In this document: positions 8,054 through 16,525 of the stretch, in pieces
How positions within the stretch are numbered: the stretch's first letter is position 1
Layout: the number at the start of each line of letters is the position of its first letter
Notes under the pieces: model-generated
Database searches by the model: none
What the model saw: only the letters and a program-made list of their open reading frames with translations
What the model was told of the DNA's origin: nothing
Position numbers and translations under genes: made by a program
Assembly (NCBI RefSeq): GCF_004564375.1
Contig: NZ_CP038267.1
Coordinates: forward strand, 2,544,501-2,608,500
Source of the DNA: Nocardioides euryhalodurans
Lineage (GTDB): Bacteria > Actinomycetota > Actinomycetes > Propionibacteriales > Nocardioidaceae
Length of the DNA stretch: 64,000 bases
Direction: 5' to 3'

Positions 8054-8944
8054 ATGCCCATGCAGACACGGACCATCGGCAACGACACCACCGGACGCAT
8101 CGAGGTCGGGGCGATCGGCCTCGGCCTGATGACGTTCGACCAGACCGGGACCCAACCGCGCGAGCAGCTCCTCGACACCGTCCGGGCCGCCCTCGACGCC
8201 GGGGTGACCCTCTTCGACACCGCCGACGCGTACGGGCCCGGCGACGAGCTCGGCGCCGACGCCCAGGGGGCCAACGAACGCCTCATCGCCTCCCTGCTCG
8301 ACGAGCTCGGCGTCCGCGACCAGGTGCTGCTGGCCACCAAGGGCGGCCACGTCCGTACCGACGGTGGCGGCTGGGACACCGACAGCTCCCCCGACCACCT
8401 GCGCGCGGCGGTCGACGCGAGCCTCGAGCGGCTCGGGGTCGAGCAGATCGCGCTGTGGCAGCACCACCGTCCCGACCCCGACGTCGACTACGCCGACGTG
8501 ATCGGGACCCTCGGCGAGATCGCAGCGGCCGGCAAGGTCCGGATGATCGGGCTCTCCAACGCCGACCCCGACCAGATCCGCGCCGCCCACGACGCGCTCG
8601 GCAGCCACCTCGTCAGCGTCCAGAACCAGTTCAGCCCCAAGTTCCGGAGCAGCCAGAAGGAGATCGACGTCTGCACCGAGCTGGGGCTCGCCTTCCTGCC
8701 GTGGAGCCCGCTCGGCGGGCTGGCCGACGCCAAGGAGCTGGCGGAGAAGCACCCCGCCTTCGCGGAGGTCGCCGCGGCCCGTGGCGTGAGCGCGCAGCAG
8801 GTCGCGCTGGCGTGGGAGCTCGCCCAGTCCCCGGTGGTCATCCCGATCCCCGGGGCCAAGCGTCCGCAGTCGATCCGCGACTCCGCAGCGGCGGCCTCGC
8901 TGGACCTGACGGCCGACGAGATCGACCGACTCGACCGCGACTGA
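8054..8944 (+). CDS. aldo/keto reductase
   Basis: A 296-aa NADPH-dependent TIM-barrel reductase. The catalytic tetrad is readable: Asp in TLFDTADAYGPG, the Tyr in the same motif, Lys in LLATKGGH and the His in ALWQHHRPD. The NADP site appears as VIPIPGAKRPQSIRDSAAAASLDLTADE. The substrate cannot be told from sequence. The ATG lies 7 nt after TAGGGT (8041-8046), so the transcript is probably leaderless. The gene is monocistronic. Confidence 0.9.
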   Translation: MPMQTRTIGNDTTGRIEVGAIGLGLMTFDQTGTQPREQLLDTVRAALDAGVTLFDTADAYGPGDELGADAQGANERLIASLLDELGVRDQVLLATKGGHVRTDGGGWDTDSSPDHLRAAVDASLERLGVEQIALWQHHRPDPDVDYADVIGTLGEIAAAGKVRMIGLSNADPDQIRAAHDALGSHLVSVQNQFSPKFRSSQKEIDVCTELGLAFLPWSPLGGLADAKELAEKHPAFAEVAAARGVSAQQVALAWELAQSPVVIPIPGAKRPQSIRDSAAAASLDLTADEIDRLDRD

Positions 8945-9018
8945 GCGGCCCGCGTACCCCCTTTCCGTGCCCGGGGTCGTAGGGTGCGGACCGTCCTCGA
9001 CCTATTTCAGGAGTGAGC

Positions 9019-9297
9019 ATGAACCGTACGGACCTCAAGAACGCCGTCGCCGAGAAGGCGGGTCTGACCGGCACCGACGCCGACAAGGCCGTCGCCGCCG
9101 TCATCGACTCGATCGCCGAGGCCCTCGTGGCCGGCGACAAGGTGACCATCCCGGGCTTCGGTACCTTCGAGACCCGCCACCGGGCCGCCCGCCAGGGCCG
9201 CAACCCGCAGACCGGCGAGTCGATGGAGATCGCGGCCAGCACCTCGGCCGCCTTCAAGCCGGGCAGCGACCTCAAGCGTCGCCTCTCCGACGCCTGA
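9019..9297 (+). CDS. HU-family DNA-binding protein
   Basis: A 92-aa nucleoid protein. NRTDLKNAVAEKAGLTGTDADKAVAAVIDSI is the helical dimerisation half; VTIPGFGTFETRHRAARQGRNPQTGE is the beta-arm with the conserved G-F-G-x-F and R-x-G-x-N-P motifs that intercalate into DNA. It lacks the long Lys/Ala-rich tail of mycobacterial HupB. AGGAG at 9009-9013 lies 5 nt before this ATG, which rules out the GTG two codons earlier. A TAGGGT box at 8980-8985 could be its -10. Confidence 0.95.
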   Translation: MNRTDLKNAVAEKAGLTGTDADKAVAAVIDSIAEALVAGDKVTIPGFGTFETRHRAARQGRNPQTGESMEIAASTSAAFKPGSDLKRRLSDA

Positions 9298-9345
9298 GCG
9301 CACGAGCCTCTGGCCGGAGGCACTCGACGGGGTCATCATGACCTC

Positions 9346-10128
9346 GTGGGTGCCTCCGGCTTCGTCGTCTCCGGGGAGGCGTACGACAGGTTCATGGGCC
9401 GCTGGGCGGTCGCGCTGGCCCCTGCGTTCGCCGACGCCGTCGGCGTGCGCCCGACCCACCGGGTGCTCGACGTCGGCTGCGGCCCGGGTGCGCTGACCGG
9501 GGTCCTCGCCGACCGGGTGGGTGCGGAGCGGGTCCGGGCCTGCGACCCGTCGGCGCCGTTCGCGGCCACGTGCGCGAGGCGGAACCCCGGCGTCGCCGTC
9601 GAGGTGGCCGCCGCCGAGTCGCTGCCCTACGACGACGGGGCCTTCGACGTGGTGCTCGCTCAGCTGGTCGTGCACTTCGTCGACGACCCCGCCGCGGCGG
9701 CGGCCGAGATCACCCGGGTGCTCCGGCCGGGCGGCACCTTCGCCGCGTCGGTGTGGGACTTCGCCCGGGGCATGCAGATGTTGCGACTCTTCTGGGACGC
9801 GGCGCTCACCGTGGACGGCCAGGCCCCCGACGAGGCACGCACGATGTCCTTCGGCGAGGAGGGCGAGCTGTCCTCGCTGCTCCAGGGCGCGGGCTTCACC
9901 GACGTCCGCGAGGACACGCTCCGCGTCGCCTCGACGTACGCCGGGTTCGACGAGCTGTGGGCGGGTTTCCTCGGTGGCGTCGGCCCCGCCGGCACCTGGT
10001 GCGTCTCGCTCCCCGAGGACCGTCGCGAGGTGCTGCGGCGTGAGCTGCGCTCGCGCCTCGGCGATCCGCCGGGGGCGTTCACCCTCGACGCCGTCGCCCG
10101 GTTCGCGCAGGGCGTCACGCCCGGTTGA
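9346..10128 (+). CDS. class I SAM-dependent methyltransferase
   Basis: A 260-aa methyltransferase of the Methyltransf_11 type. Motif I is VLDVGCGPGALTG; motif II/post-I acid is RACDPS; EVAAAESLPYDDGAFDVVLAQLVVHFVDD is the usual motif IV region, then ITRVLRPGGTFAASVWD. The substrate is unknown. The GTG start gives MGASGFVVSGEAYDRFMGRW, a common N-terminus for this group. A nearby ATG at 9338 is out of frame. It sits alone downstream of HU. Confidence 0.85.
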   Translation: MGASGFVVSGEAYDRFMGRWAVALAPAFADAVGVRPTHRVLDVGCGPGALTGVLADRVGAERVRACDPSAPFAATCARRNPGVAVEVAAAESLPYDDGAFDVVLAQLVVHFVDDPAAAAAEITRVLRPGGTFAASVWDFARGMQMLRLFWDAALTVDGQAPDEARTMSFGEEGELSSLLQGAGFTDVREDTLRVASTYAGFDELWAGFLGGVGPAGTWCVSLPEDRREVLRRELRSRLGDPPGAFTLDAVARFAQGVTPG

Positions 10129-10184
10129 CCCCCCACCCGGACGGGTGTTTGTCCCGGCGCCGACGACGGGGCAGGGTGGGGGTC

Positions 10185-10595
10185 ATGAGCGACAACCGCA
10201 CCAAGGACGAGGGCGATTGGGGCGAGAACGATCTCGATCCCCACGAGCGGGCCGACGCCGAGCGGTTCCTCGACGACCCGAGCGCGGGCGACGACGAGCC
10301 CTGGAGCCCGCCGGACCGCCAGCCGCGCGGGTCCGAGCTCGTCGGCGTCGAGACCGACGGGGGCGAGACGCTCGACCAGCGGATCCACCAGGAGCAGCCC
10401 GACCCCGGGACCGCCTACGGCGCGCCGGACGACCACGCGGAGCGCGACGCGGCCCGGATGGTCGGCGGCGACGACCCCGACGCGATCCCGGCCGACCGCG
10501 ACGTCCTCGGCGGCGAGGCCGGCGAGGACGAGGCGTACGACGGCGAGGGCCCGGAGTCGTCGGCGATGCGGGTGGTGGAGGACTCCGACTACTGA
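10185..10595 (+). CDS. DUF5709 family protein
   Basis: A 136-aa, highly acidic, probably disordered actinobacterial protein. Asp, Glu, Gly and Pro dominate, and GGETLDQRIHQEQPD is the family's recognisable segment. No catalytic motif, signal peptide or helix is seen, and the role is unknown. The ATG is chosen because CAGGGT (10172-10177) lies 7 nt upstream, matching the leaderless pattern. Its 3' end overlaps the convergent reductase gene by 7 bp. Confidence 0.8.
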   Translation: MSDNRTKDEGDWGENDLDPHERADAERFLDDPSAGDDEPWSPPDRQPRGSELVGVETDGGETLDQRIHQEQPDPGTAYGAPDDHAERDAARMVGGDDPDAIPADRDVLGGEAGEDEAYDGEGPESSAMRVVEDSDY

Positions 10596-11194
10596 GCGGG
10601 ACGGCGCCACGTCAGGTGGGTGACGTGCGGCGTCGCGCGGCTGGCGACGGGTTCGAGCCTGAGGTCGTCGACGCCGTCGAAGACCCGCAGCCCCTCACCC
10701 ACCGTGAACGGGACGACGTGCAGCCTGAGCTCGTCGACCAGGCCGGCGGCGAGGGCGGCGTTGAGGGTGGTGACGCCCCCGGCGATCGAGACCTCGCCAC
10801 CGTCGGCCGCGTCCACGGCCCGCCGGACCGCGGCCTCGATGCCGTCGGTGACGAAGTGGAAGGTCGTCCCGCCGTCCATCTCGACCGGGTCGCGCGGCTC
10901 ACGGCCGAGCACGAACACCGGGCCGTGGTACGGCGGCTCCGGACCCCACCAGCCGGTCCACGAGAGGTCCCAGCGGCCGCGGTCGGGGCCGAACATGTGG
11001 CGGCCCATCACGTACGCGCGGGCGTGCGTGATGGCGGCGATCTCCTCGGCGTGCTCGTCGCGGTGGTCGAACATCCAGGTCTGGTGCAGCCGCTCACCCA
11101 CCCGGGGCCCGAACGGATGCTCCAGCGACTGGTCGCGCCCCGCGCCCACCAGGTCGAGCGAGACCGCCATGTCGGCGGTGACGCGGGTGCTCAT
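10589..11194 (-). CDS. dihydrofolate reductase / RibD C-terminal-fold protein
   Basis: A 201-aa member of the RibD_C/DHFR-like fold. ADMAVSLDLVGAG is the first strand; THARAYVMGRHMFGP and PVFVLGREPR mark the NADPH-binding part; GGEVSIAGGVTTLNAALAAGLVDELRLHVVP is the family's most conserved block. True folate reductases (FolA) differ in the N-terminal motif, so this is probably a reductase or deaminase-reductase relative of unknown substrate. Its start overlaps the stop of the upstream paralogue (ATGA), so they form an operon of two homologues. Confidence 0.8.
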   Translation of the reverse strand: MSTRVTADMAVSLDLVGAGRDQSLEHPFGPRVGERLHQTWMFDHRDEHAEEIAAITHARAYVMGRHMFGPDRGRWDLSWTGWWGPEPPYHGPVFVLGREPRDPVEMDGGTTFHFVTDGIEAAVRRAVDAADGGEVSIAGGVTTLNAALAAGLVDELRLHVVPFTVGEGLRVFDGVDDLRLEPVASRATPHVTHLTWRRPAQ

Positions 11195-11766
11195 CGGACG
11201 ACCTCGTAGCAGAGCTTCTGGATGCCGTTGCCGTAGGACTCCTGCTCCACCAGCTCCAGCGTCGCCTTCGTCCCGTCGTCGGCGAAGAGCCGCTTCCCAC
11301 CGGTGCCGAGCACCAGCGGGTAGACCAGCAGGTGGTAGCGGTCGACCAGCCCGGCGGCGGCGAGGCCCTGGGCGAGGGTCGCGCTGCCGTGGACCTGGAT
11401 CTCGCCGCCCTCGGTCTGCTTGAGCGCGGCGACGTCCTCGAGCGAGCGCAGCAGCGTCGTGGGCTGCCAGGGCGAGGCGGCCACCTGCTCCTCGGTGAGC
11501 GTCGAGGAGACGACGTACTTGGGGACCTGGTTGTAGCGCTCGAACTCCGCCATGGTCGGCCAGACCTCGTGGAAGGCCGACCAGCTGACCCGGCCGACCA
11601 GCAGCGCACCGGCCTCCTCCTGCTCCCGCGCCTTCAGCTCGTAGGCCGCCATCTCGGGCCGGACGTCCTTGAACGTCCAGCCGGAGTGGGCGTAGCCCTC
11701 CTCCCCGCCGGGGCTGTCGACGACGCCGTCGAGGGACATGAACTCGGTGACGACCAGGGTGCGCAT
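11191..11766 (-). CDS. dihydrofolate reductase / RibD C-terminal-fold protein
   Basis: A 191-aa paralogue of the following gene. VTEFMSLDGVVDSPGG is the opening strand, QEEAGALLVGRVSWSAFHEVWP the middle, and EGGEIQVHGSATLAQGLAAAGLVDRYHLLVYPLVLGTGGKRLF the RibD_C signature. It probably binds NADPH; the substrate is unknown. Of two adjacent ATGs I take the second, at 11766, because AAGGAG then stands 6 nt upstream. It is the first gene of the two-gene unit. Confidence 0.82.
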   Translation of the reverse strand: MRTLVVTEFMSLDGVVDSPGGEEGYAHSGWTFKDVRPEMAAYELKAREQEEAGALLVGRVSWSAFHEVWPTMAEFERYNQVPKYVVSSTLTEEQVAASPWQPTTLLRSLEDVAALKQTEGGEIQVHGSATLAQGLAAAGLVDRYHLLVYPLVLGTGGKRLFADDGTKATLELVEQESYGNGIQKLCYEVVR

Positions 11767-11894
11767 CATCTGCTCCTTCGAGTGGTGGTGGGTGCTCTCA
11801 CCTGCTCCACGAACGGGGACCGCCGCTCACGACATCCTCGCCTGGCATTTCTCGCTCCGGGAGGCCTACGTTGGCCCGCGCTGCTCGGGTCCGG

Positions 11895-12977
11895 TCAGCG
11901 GGCCGACGCGCGCGCCACCCGGCCACCCCCGCCGGCGGCCCAGCACGAGCCGTCACGGGTGCAGTCGAGGGTGTGGTAGCCGGTCGTGCTCAGCCGTTCC
12001 CAGGTCCGGCCGCCGTCGGTGCTGAGGCTGGTCCCGGCCTCGGGGCCCGACTCGCCCGTCACCAGCAGCAGCCTGCGGGAGACCCAGGCGGCGTCCTCGC
12101 CGAGGTGGGCGAGGTCGCCGCCGACCTGCCAGGTGCGACCGTCGCGGGTGAGCGCCGACCCGTCCGGCTCGACGACGGCCGGGTCGAAGTCGCCGCCGAC
12201 GGCGACGCCCTGACGGGGGGTGCGGAAGGCCAGGCCGAAGACCCCGGCCGTCTCGTCCGCCCGCAGCGTCGAGTCGGTGGCGGTCCAGGTCAGGCCGCGG
12301 TCGGCGGAGCGGAACACCCGCGCAGCCGAGCCGCCCGACCCGAACCACGCGGTCCGGCCGGCGATGACCAGGCAGTCGCCGCTGGCGGAGAAGTTGAACT
12401 CACCGGTCGAGTCGGGCATCCCGGCGTCGGGCAGCACCTCCCAGGAGCGGCCACCGTCCTCGGTCGCGATCACGCGGAACTTCCCGTCGACCGGGTCGCT
12501 CACCGCCAGCCCGCGCCGCCCGCCGGGGTAGAAGTCGAGGCAGTTGTAGAACGCCGCCTCCTCGGTGTTGCGGAACGTCTCGGTCCAGGTCGCACCCCCG
12601 TCGTCGGTGCGCCAGATCCGGGAGTCCTCGCCGTTGCCGATCGACATCACGACGGCGGTGTCGGCGTCCTTCGCCTCCACGTCGCGCAGCGACAGCCCCG
12701 TGGTGCCCGGCGGGCTCACCTCCTCCCAGGTCCGGCCGGCGTCCGTCGTACGCCACACCGAGCCGTCACCGCCGCTGATGCTGCCGCCGCTGACCCACGC
12801 CGTACGCCGGTCGACGGCGTCGAGACCGCGGAAGGACTGGTCGGTGTCGACGACGCCCCGCTGCCAGCGGAGGTCCCGGTCGGGACCGCGGTCGCGGTCG
12901 GCCTGGGCGGGCACGGCCGCGACGGTGACGGCGGCGGTGGCGAGGGTGGTGAGGAGGATCCCGAGATGAGTGCGCAT
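11895..12977 (-). CDS. secreted YCF48/BNR-type beta-propeller protein
   Basis: A 360-aa exported protein. A signal peptide (LGILLTTLATAAVTVAAVPAQA) precedes a repeated propeller. Asp-box-like repeats S-x-D-x-G-x-T-W occur five or more times: WRTTDAGRTWEEV, WRTDDGGATWTET, IATEDGGRSWEVL, FRSADRGLTWTAT and LSTDGGRTWERL. This is the architecture of YCF48/photosystem-stability-like and sialidase-like repeat proteins; no sialidase catalytic residues are evident, so it is more likely a binding or assembly protein. The ATG lies 7 nt after CAGGGT on the minus strand. Confidence 0.82.
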   Translation of the reverse strand: MRTHLGILLTTLATAAVTVAAVPAQADRDRGPDRDLRWQRGVVDTDQSFRGLDAVDRRTAWVSGGSISGGDGSVWRTTDAGRTWEEVSPPGTTGLSLRDVEAKDADTAVVMSIGNGEDSRIWRTDDGGATWTETFRNTEEAAFYNCLDFYPGGRRGLAVSDPVDGKFRVIATEDGGRSWEVLPDAGMPDSTGEFNFSASGDCLVIAGRTAWFGSGGSAARVFRSADRGLTWTATDSTLRADETAGVFGLAFRTPRQGVAVGGDFDPAVVEPDGSALTRDGRTWQVGGDLAHLGEDAAWVSRRLLLVTGESGPEAGTSLSTDGGRTWERLSTTGYHTLDCTRDGSCWAAGGGGRVARASAR

Positions 12978-13024
12978 GCCGAGCACCCTGCCGCTCCCGC
13001 CAGGAGGTGTCCAGCGTTCCTCCG

Positions 13025-13489
13025 TCAGAGCTCGGTCTCGTAGAACAGCATCCGGTAGTCGCTGCCGGGCAGGATGTTGAGGAACCCGTGCCGTTCGTAG
13101 AAGCGTCGGGTGTCGACGTCGTCCTCGTCGACGTTGATGTGCATCTCGCCGGCGGACCGCTCGCGGCACAGGTCCATGGCTCGGGTCAGCAGCGCGGTGC
13201 CGATGCCCCGGTCGCGCAGGTGCGGCCGGACGTAGAGCTCCTCGAGCTGGGCCAGCGGGCCGTCGAAGTAGGGCGCCGGCCGCAGCGTGAGGTAGGCGAA
13301 GCCGACCGGGTCTGCCCCGCCGGCGAGCAGCACGATCACGTCCTCGCGCGCGAGCAGCCGCGTGAACCGACCTGAGAACTCCTCCGCGCTGGGGGTCTCG
13401 GTCTCGAACTCGGTGTTGAAGTCCCACAGCAGCTGCCCGACCACGCCCGCGTCGGCAGGGGTGGCGAGGCGTACGTCGGCCTCGGTCAT
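13025..13489 (-). CDS. GNAT family N-acetyltransferase
   Basis: A 154-aa acetyltransferase. DVRLATPADAGVVGQLLWDF is the first GNAT strand and helix, VGFAYLTLRPAPYFDGPLAQLEELYVRPHLRDRGIGTALLTRAM gives strands 3-4 and the acetyl-CoA pyrophosphate loop (R-D-R-G-I-G), and TRRFYERHGF is the C-terminal element. The acceptor is unknown. The start at 13489 is supported by TACCGT ending 6 nt upstream. Convergent and divergent neighbours suggest a single-gene unit. Confidence 0.88.
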   Translation of the reverse strand: MTEADVRLATPADAGVVGQLLWDFNTEFETETPSAEEFSGRFTRLLAREDVIVLLAGGADPVGFAYLTLRPAPYFDGPLAQLEELYVRPHLRDRGIGTALLTRAMDLCRERSAGEMHINVDEDDVDTRRFYERHGFLNILPGSDYRMLFYETEL

Positions 13490-13573
13490 GCCGGCACGGT
13501 AGTCCGGGTCGCGCTCCGACGGCGAGCAGAAAACCGCGTGCCCGGCCTGCCCTGCTGGTGGGAGCCTGCACGC

Positions 13574-13990
13574 ATGACGGACCTGACGATCCAGTGCTTC
13601 AACCTCGACACGACCGATCCCGACCGCATCGCGGGCTTCTGGCAGCAGGCGCTGGGTTGGCGGCGGACCTACGAGAATGCGGACGAGGTGGTCCTCGAGC
13701 CACCCGCCGGCAGCCCGCAGGACGGGGTCGCCCCGGACCTGCTCTTCCTGCGGGTCCCGGAGGGCAGGACGGTCAAGAACCGGTGGCACCCGGACCTGCG
13801 ACCGACCGACCAGGCGGCCGAGGTCGCCCGGCTCGAGGGACTGGGCGCGCGGCGGGTCGACGTGGGCCAGGGCGACGACGTGTCGTGGGTCGTCATGGCC
13901 GACCCGGACGGCAACGAGTTCTGCGTGCTGCGCGCCTTCACCGCCGAGGAGCGCGCCCAGATCGCCGCCGAGGCGGCCGCCCGCGGCTGA
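13574..13990 (+). CDS. VOC-fold (glyoxalase-like) protein
   Basis: A 138-aa vicinal-oxygen-chelate protein of the glyoxalase_6 type. It has CFNLDTTDPDRIAGFWQQALGWRR, LLFLRVPEGRTVKNRWHPDLRPTD and VVMADPDGNEFCVLRAF. The GNEFCVL ending recurs in two other genes of this window (22683 and 31123), so they are paralogues. Function unknown. A poor -10 match, GAGCCT, lies 6 nt before the ATG. Confidence 0.82.
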   Translation: MTDLTIQCFNLDTTDPDRIAGFWQQALGWRRTYENADEVVLEPPAGSPQDGVAPDLLFLRVPEGRTVKNRWHPDLRPTDQAAEVARLEGLGARRVDVGQGDDVSWVVMADPDGNEFCVLRAFTAEERAQIAAEAAARG

Positions 13991-14014
13991 CGTGCTCCGG
14001 GGGCGGGGGGAGGG

Positions 14015-14281
14015 TCAGCGGATCTCGAACCCGTTGCCGCCGGTCGGGTCCATGTCACGGACGTCGAGCCGATCGACGCGCGCGTGCCGCGGACCCTGCC
14101 GACACCAGCCGATCATCGCGTCGACCGCACCGGCCTCGCCCTCGAGCTCGGCCTCGACCGTGCCGGCAGCGGTGTTGCGCACCCAGCCCGTCACACCGCG
14201 GGCCTGCGCCTCGTGCCGGCAGCTGTCGCGGAAGAACACGCCCTGCACCTCGCCGTGCACCACCACGTGGACCCGCCTCAT
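14015..14281 (-). CDS. acyP: acylphosphatase
   Basis: An 88-aa enzyme hydrolysing acyl phosphates. VHGEVQGVFFRDSCRHEAQARGVTGWVRNTAAGTVEAELEG contains the phosphate loop with catalytic Arg (FFRD) and the catalytic Asn in VTGWVRN, plus the conserved G-T-V-E. Length is normal. The ATG is 7 nt after TAGTCT on the minus strand, a clear leaderless arrangement. It is monocistronic. Confidence 0.93.
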   Translation of the reverse strand: MRRVHVVVHGEVQGVFFRDSCRHEAQARGVTGWVRNTAAGTVEAELEGEAGAVDAMIGWCRQGPRHARVDRLDVRDMDPTGGNGFEIR

Positions 14282-14335
14282 GCCGACCAGACTAGGTCGT
14301 GCCCACCTCGTGCGCGGCACGGTTAGATGGCAGCC

Positions 14336-15145
14336 ATGCGGCTGACCCACACCCACCTCGTCCTCGCCCCCGCCGAGCGGGTGTGGGCGCTGACGGAGGA
14401 CCTGGAGTCCTGGCCGACCCTCACCCCGACGATGACCAGCGTGGAGCGGCTCGACGGAGGGCCCCTGCGGGTCGGGAGCACGGCGAGGGTCACCCAGCCC
14501 CGGCGGCGCCCGGCCACCTGGACGGTGACCACCCTCGAGCCACCGCGGCAGCTCACGTGGGAGGCAGCGGCCCTCGGCACGACCCTGGTCGCGGGCCACC
14601 ACGTGGAGCCCGTCGACGGCGGCTGCCGGACGACGCTCGTCCTCGACCTCGAGGGCGGGACCGCGCCCGTGCTGTCGCGCCTCGCCGGCGGCGCGCTGCG
14701 GAGCGCGCTCGCGACCGAGGACGACGGCTTCCGTCGCGCGGCCGAGGGACGCGTCCGGCCGCGCTTCGTCGACGAGCACGCGACGGTGCTCGGCGTACCC
14801 CTGCGCGATGCGTGGGGCGCGGTACGCGCCTGGGTCGACCGGCTCCTGGTCCGGGGCGAGGGCAGCCGGCTCGCGCTGCTGCTGGGTGCCGAGCCGCGCG
14901 CCGGCTTCTCGGTCGTCGAGGAGGAGCCGCCGCACCTGGTCGGCCTCGCCGGCCGGCACCGCTTCTCCCGCTACGCGCTGGACCTGCGCCTGGAGGAGGC
15001 CGTGACCGGCACCCGGGTGGTCGCGGTGACGTACGCCGACTTCCCCGGTCCACGCGGTGCGGCCTACCGCGCGGCGGTGGTGGGGAGCCGCGGCCACGTG
15101 CTGGCCGTACGGCGGATGCTGGACCAGGTCAGGAGGTCGGCGTGA
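14336..15145 (+). CDS. SRPBCC-fold protein with DUF2867-like C-terminal half
   Basis: A 269-aa two-domain protein. Residues 1-145 form an SRPBCC/polyketide cyclase-like lipid-binding fold (THLVLAPAERVWALTEDLESWPTLTPTMTSVERL; LEPPRQLTWEA). Residues ~155-269 look like a second START-type domain resembling DUF2867 (GFSVVEEEPPHLVGLAGRHRFSRYALDL). The ligand is unknown. I take the second ATG because it aligns with the usual start of the fold. The stop overlaps the GTG of the next gene by 4 bp (GTGA), so the pair is coupled. Confidence 0.75.
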   Translation: MRLTHTHLVLAPAERVWALTEDLESWPTLTPTMTSVERLDGGPLRVGSTARVTQPRRRPATWTVTTLEPPRQLTWEAAALGTTLVAGHHVEPVDGGCRTTLVLDLEGGTAPVLSRLAGGALRSALATEDDGFRRAAEGRVRPRFVDEHATVLGVPLRDAWGAVRAWVDRLLVRGEGSRLALLLGAEPRAGFSVVEEEPPHLVGLAGRHRFSRYALDLRLEEAVTGTRVVAVTYADFPGPRGAAYRAAVVGSRGHVLAVRRMLDQVRRSA

Positions 15146-16230
15146 CCGAGGTGAGGGGGCGCTGGCGCAAGCCGGTGCTGACGGGCGAGCACGTGGTGCT
15201 CCGGCCGATCACGGCCGAGGACGCGGAGGCGATGTGGGAGGAGGTCACCGACCCGGAGGGCAACGACCTGACGGCGACGACCGCCGACTTCACACGCGCA
15301 CAGGTCGCCTCGTGGTGCGCCTCGCGGACGGCCCAGGACGAGCGGCTCGACCTGGCCGTCGTCGACACCGCGACCGGGGAGTACGCCGGGGAGGCCGTGC
15401 TCAACGAGTACGACGCCGAGCGCAACAGCGCCAACTTCCGGATCGCCCTGCGCGGACCCGCGTGGTACGGCCGGGGCCTCGGCACCGAGGCGACCCGGCT
15501 GCTGGTCGAGCACGGGCTGCGGACCGTCGGGCTCGACTTCATCACCCTCGGCGTGCTCGCCCGCAACCCGCGCGCCCGCCGCGCGTACGCGACGGCCGGC
15601 TTCCGGGAGACCTCCCGGTTCGTGGAGGACGGTGAGGACTGGGTCGAGATGACCATCGCCCGGTCGTGGCTCTCGCCCGACTACCCCGTCCTCACCGAGC
15701 GCCTGGCGCTGCGGCCGCTCCACCCCGAGAAGGACGTCGACACGATCCACTCCTGGCGGTCGCTGCCGGAGGTCTGCCGCTACACCCCCTTCGACCCGCA
15801 GTCGCGCGAGGCCATCGCCGAGCGGCTCACCGACCCCGAGCGGACCCGCTCGGTGATCGACGCCGAGGGGCAGGTGATCTCGCTGGTCGTCGAGCGTCGC
15901 GACACCGGTCAGCCGGTCGGCGACGTCGTGCTCTTCTGGCACAGCGCCGCCGACGGGCACGCCGAGATCGGCTACGAGCTGCATCCCGACCACGCCGGCC
16001 AGGGCTTCGCCACCGAGGCGGCGGAGGCCTTGCTGCGCCTGGCGTTCGACGGTCTCCGCGCCCACCGGGTCAGCGCCCGGATGGACCAGCGCAACACCGC
16101 CTCGGCTGCTGTCGTGGGCCGGCTCGGCATGCGGCTCGAGGCGACGTACGTCGAGGGTGAGTGGTTCAAGGGGGAGTGGTCGACGCTGCTGGTCTTCGGG
16201 CTCCTCGAGCACGAGTGGCGCGGCGCCTGA
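15142..16230 (+). CDS. tandem GNAT acetyltransferase (two RimJ-like domains)
   Basis: A 362-aa protein made of two consecutive GNAT domains. Domain 1 (about 10-175) has VVLRPITAEDAEAMWEEV and FRIALRGPAWYGRGLGTEATRLLVEHGL with ARRAYATAGFRE. Domain 2 (about 185-355) has LALRPLHPEKDVDTIHSW, AEIGYELHPDHAGQGFATEAAEALLRLAF and NTASAAVVGRLGMRLEATYVEGEWFKGEWSTLLVFGLLEHEW, typical of RimJ/RimL-like enzymes. Both acetyl-CoA loops look intact. The GTG start overlaps the upstream stop, and AGGAGGT lies just before it. Confidence 0.88.
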   Translation: MTEVRGRWRKPVLTGEHVVLRPITAEDAEAMWEEVTDPEGNDLTATTADFTRAQVASWCASRTAQDERLDLAVVDTATGEYAGEAVLNEYDAERNSANFRIALRGPAWYGRGLGTEATRLLVEHGLRTVGLDFITLGVLARNPRARRAYATAGFRETSRFVEDGEDWVEMTIARSWLSPDYPVLTERLALRPLHPEKDVDTIHSWRSLPEVCRYTPFDPQSREAIAERLTDPERTRSVIDAEGQVISLVVERRDTGQPVGDVVLFWHSAADGHAEIGYELHPDHAGQGFATEAAEALLRLAFDGLRAHRVSARMDQRNTASAAVVGRLGMRLEATYVEGEWFKGEWSTLLVFGLLEHEWRGA

Positions 16231-16250
16231 ACGTCCTCTCATGAAGTGAA

Positions 16251-16269
16251 AGCCCTCTCATGGAGGGCT
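16251..16269. terminator. perfect 7-bp hairpin after the double GNAT gene
   Basis: AGCCCTC (16251-16257) and GAGGGCT (16263-16269) pair exactly around the loop TCATG, 20 bp after the stop codon. No U tract follows. The octamer CCTCTCAT occurs twice here (about 16234 and 16254), so a protein-binding site is an alternative. Confidence 0.4.
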
Positions 16270-16348
16270 CATGGCCCTCCCACGTCGGGCCGCGAGTGTT
16301 CTCGTCATCGGGGAAGGACCCCGGTCACGAGAAACCAGGAGGAACGCA

Positions 16349-16501
16349 ATGGCCACGTCCGGTCTCTTCACCGCTCTCCAGCCGGCCCGCATGGCGCGGG
16401 TCGCCGACTCCGACAGCCGGTCCAACGACCGGCGCCGGCGGCGCCGTCGTCGTCGTCGGAACCGTCGCAACCGCAGCCGCAGCCGCAGCCGCAGCAACTG
16501 A
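16349..16501 (+). CDS. small Arg/Ser-rich peptide (candidate exported or modified peptide)
   Basis: A 50-aa protein of no family I recognise. Residues 1-27 are mixed (MATSGLFTALQPARMARVAD), then comes a run of about ten Arg, then NRRN and a tail of four Arg-Ser dipeptides ending in Asn. The tail is encoded by a perfect CGCAGC hexamer repeat. The start is strongly supported: AGGAGG ends 6 nt before the ATG. It lies 80 bp upstream of an ABC exporter gene, separated by a perfect 15-bp hairpin, with a kinase gene next. The net charge is very high, so it could bind nucleic acid instead of being secreted. Coding status rests on the ribosome binding site and context. Confidence 0.55.
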   Translation: MATSGLFTALQPARMARVADSDSRSNDRRRRRRRRRRNRRNRSRSRSRSN

Positions 16502-16525
16502 CGGTCCGACCACGGACGAGGGGCA

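Noticed and set aside
9306..9321. Terminator after HU (GCCTC/GAGGC)
   Set aside because: Only 5 bp of stem with competing pairings; too weak to list.
10589..11766. Calling the DHFR-fold pair FolA
   Set aside because: The N-terminal motifs and the GGVTTLNAAL-type block fit RibD C-terminal-like proteins, not folate reductase.
16349..16501. Dismissing the Arg-rich frame as a chance product of GC-rich repeats
   Set aside because: Kept as a feature because AGGAGG is at ideal distance from the ATG and the frame sits in an operon-like position; confidence is limited accordingly.
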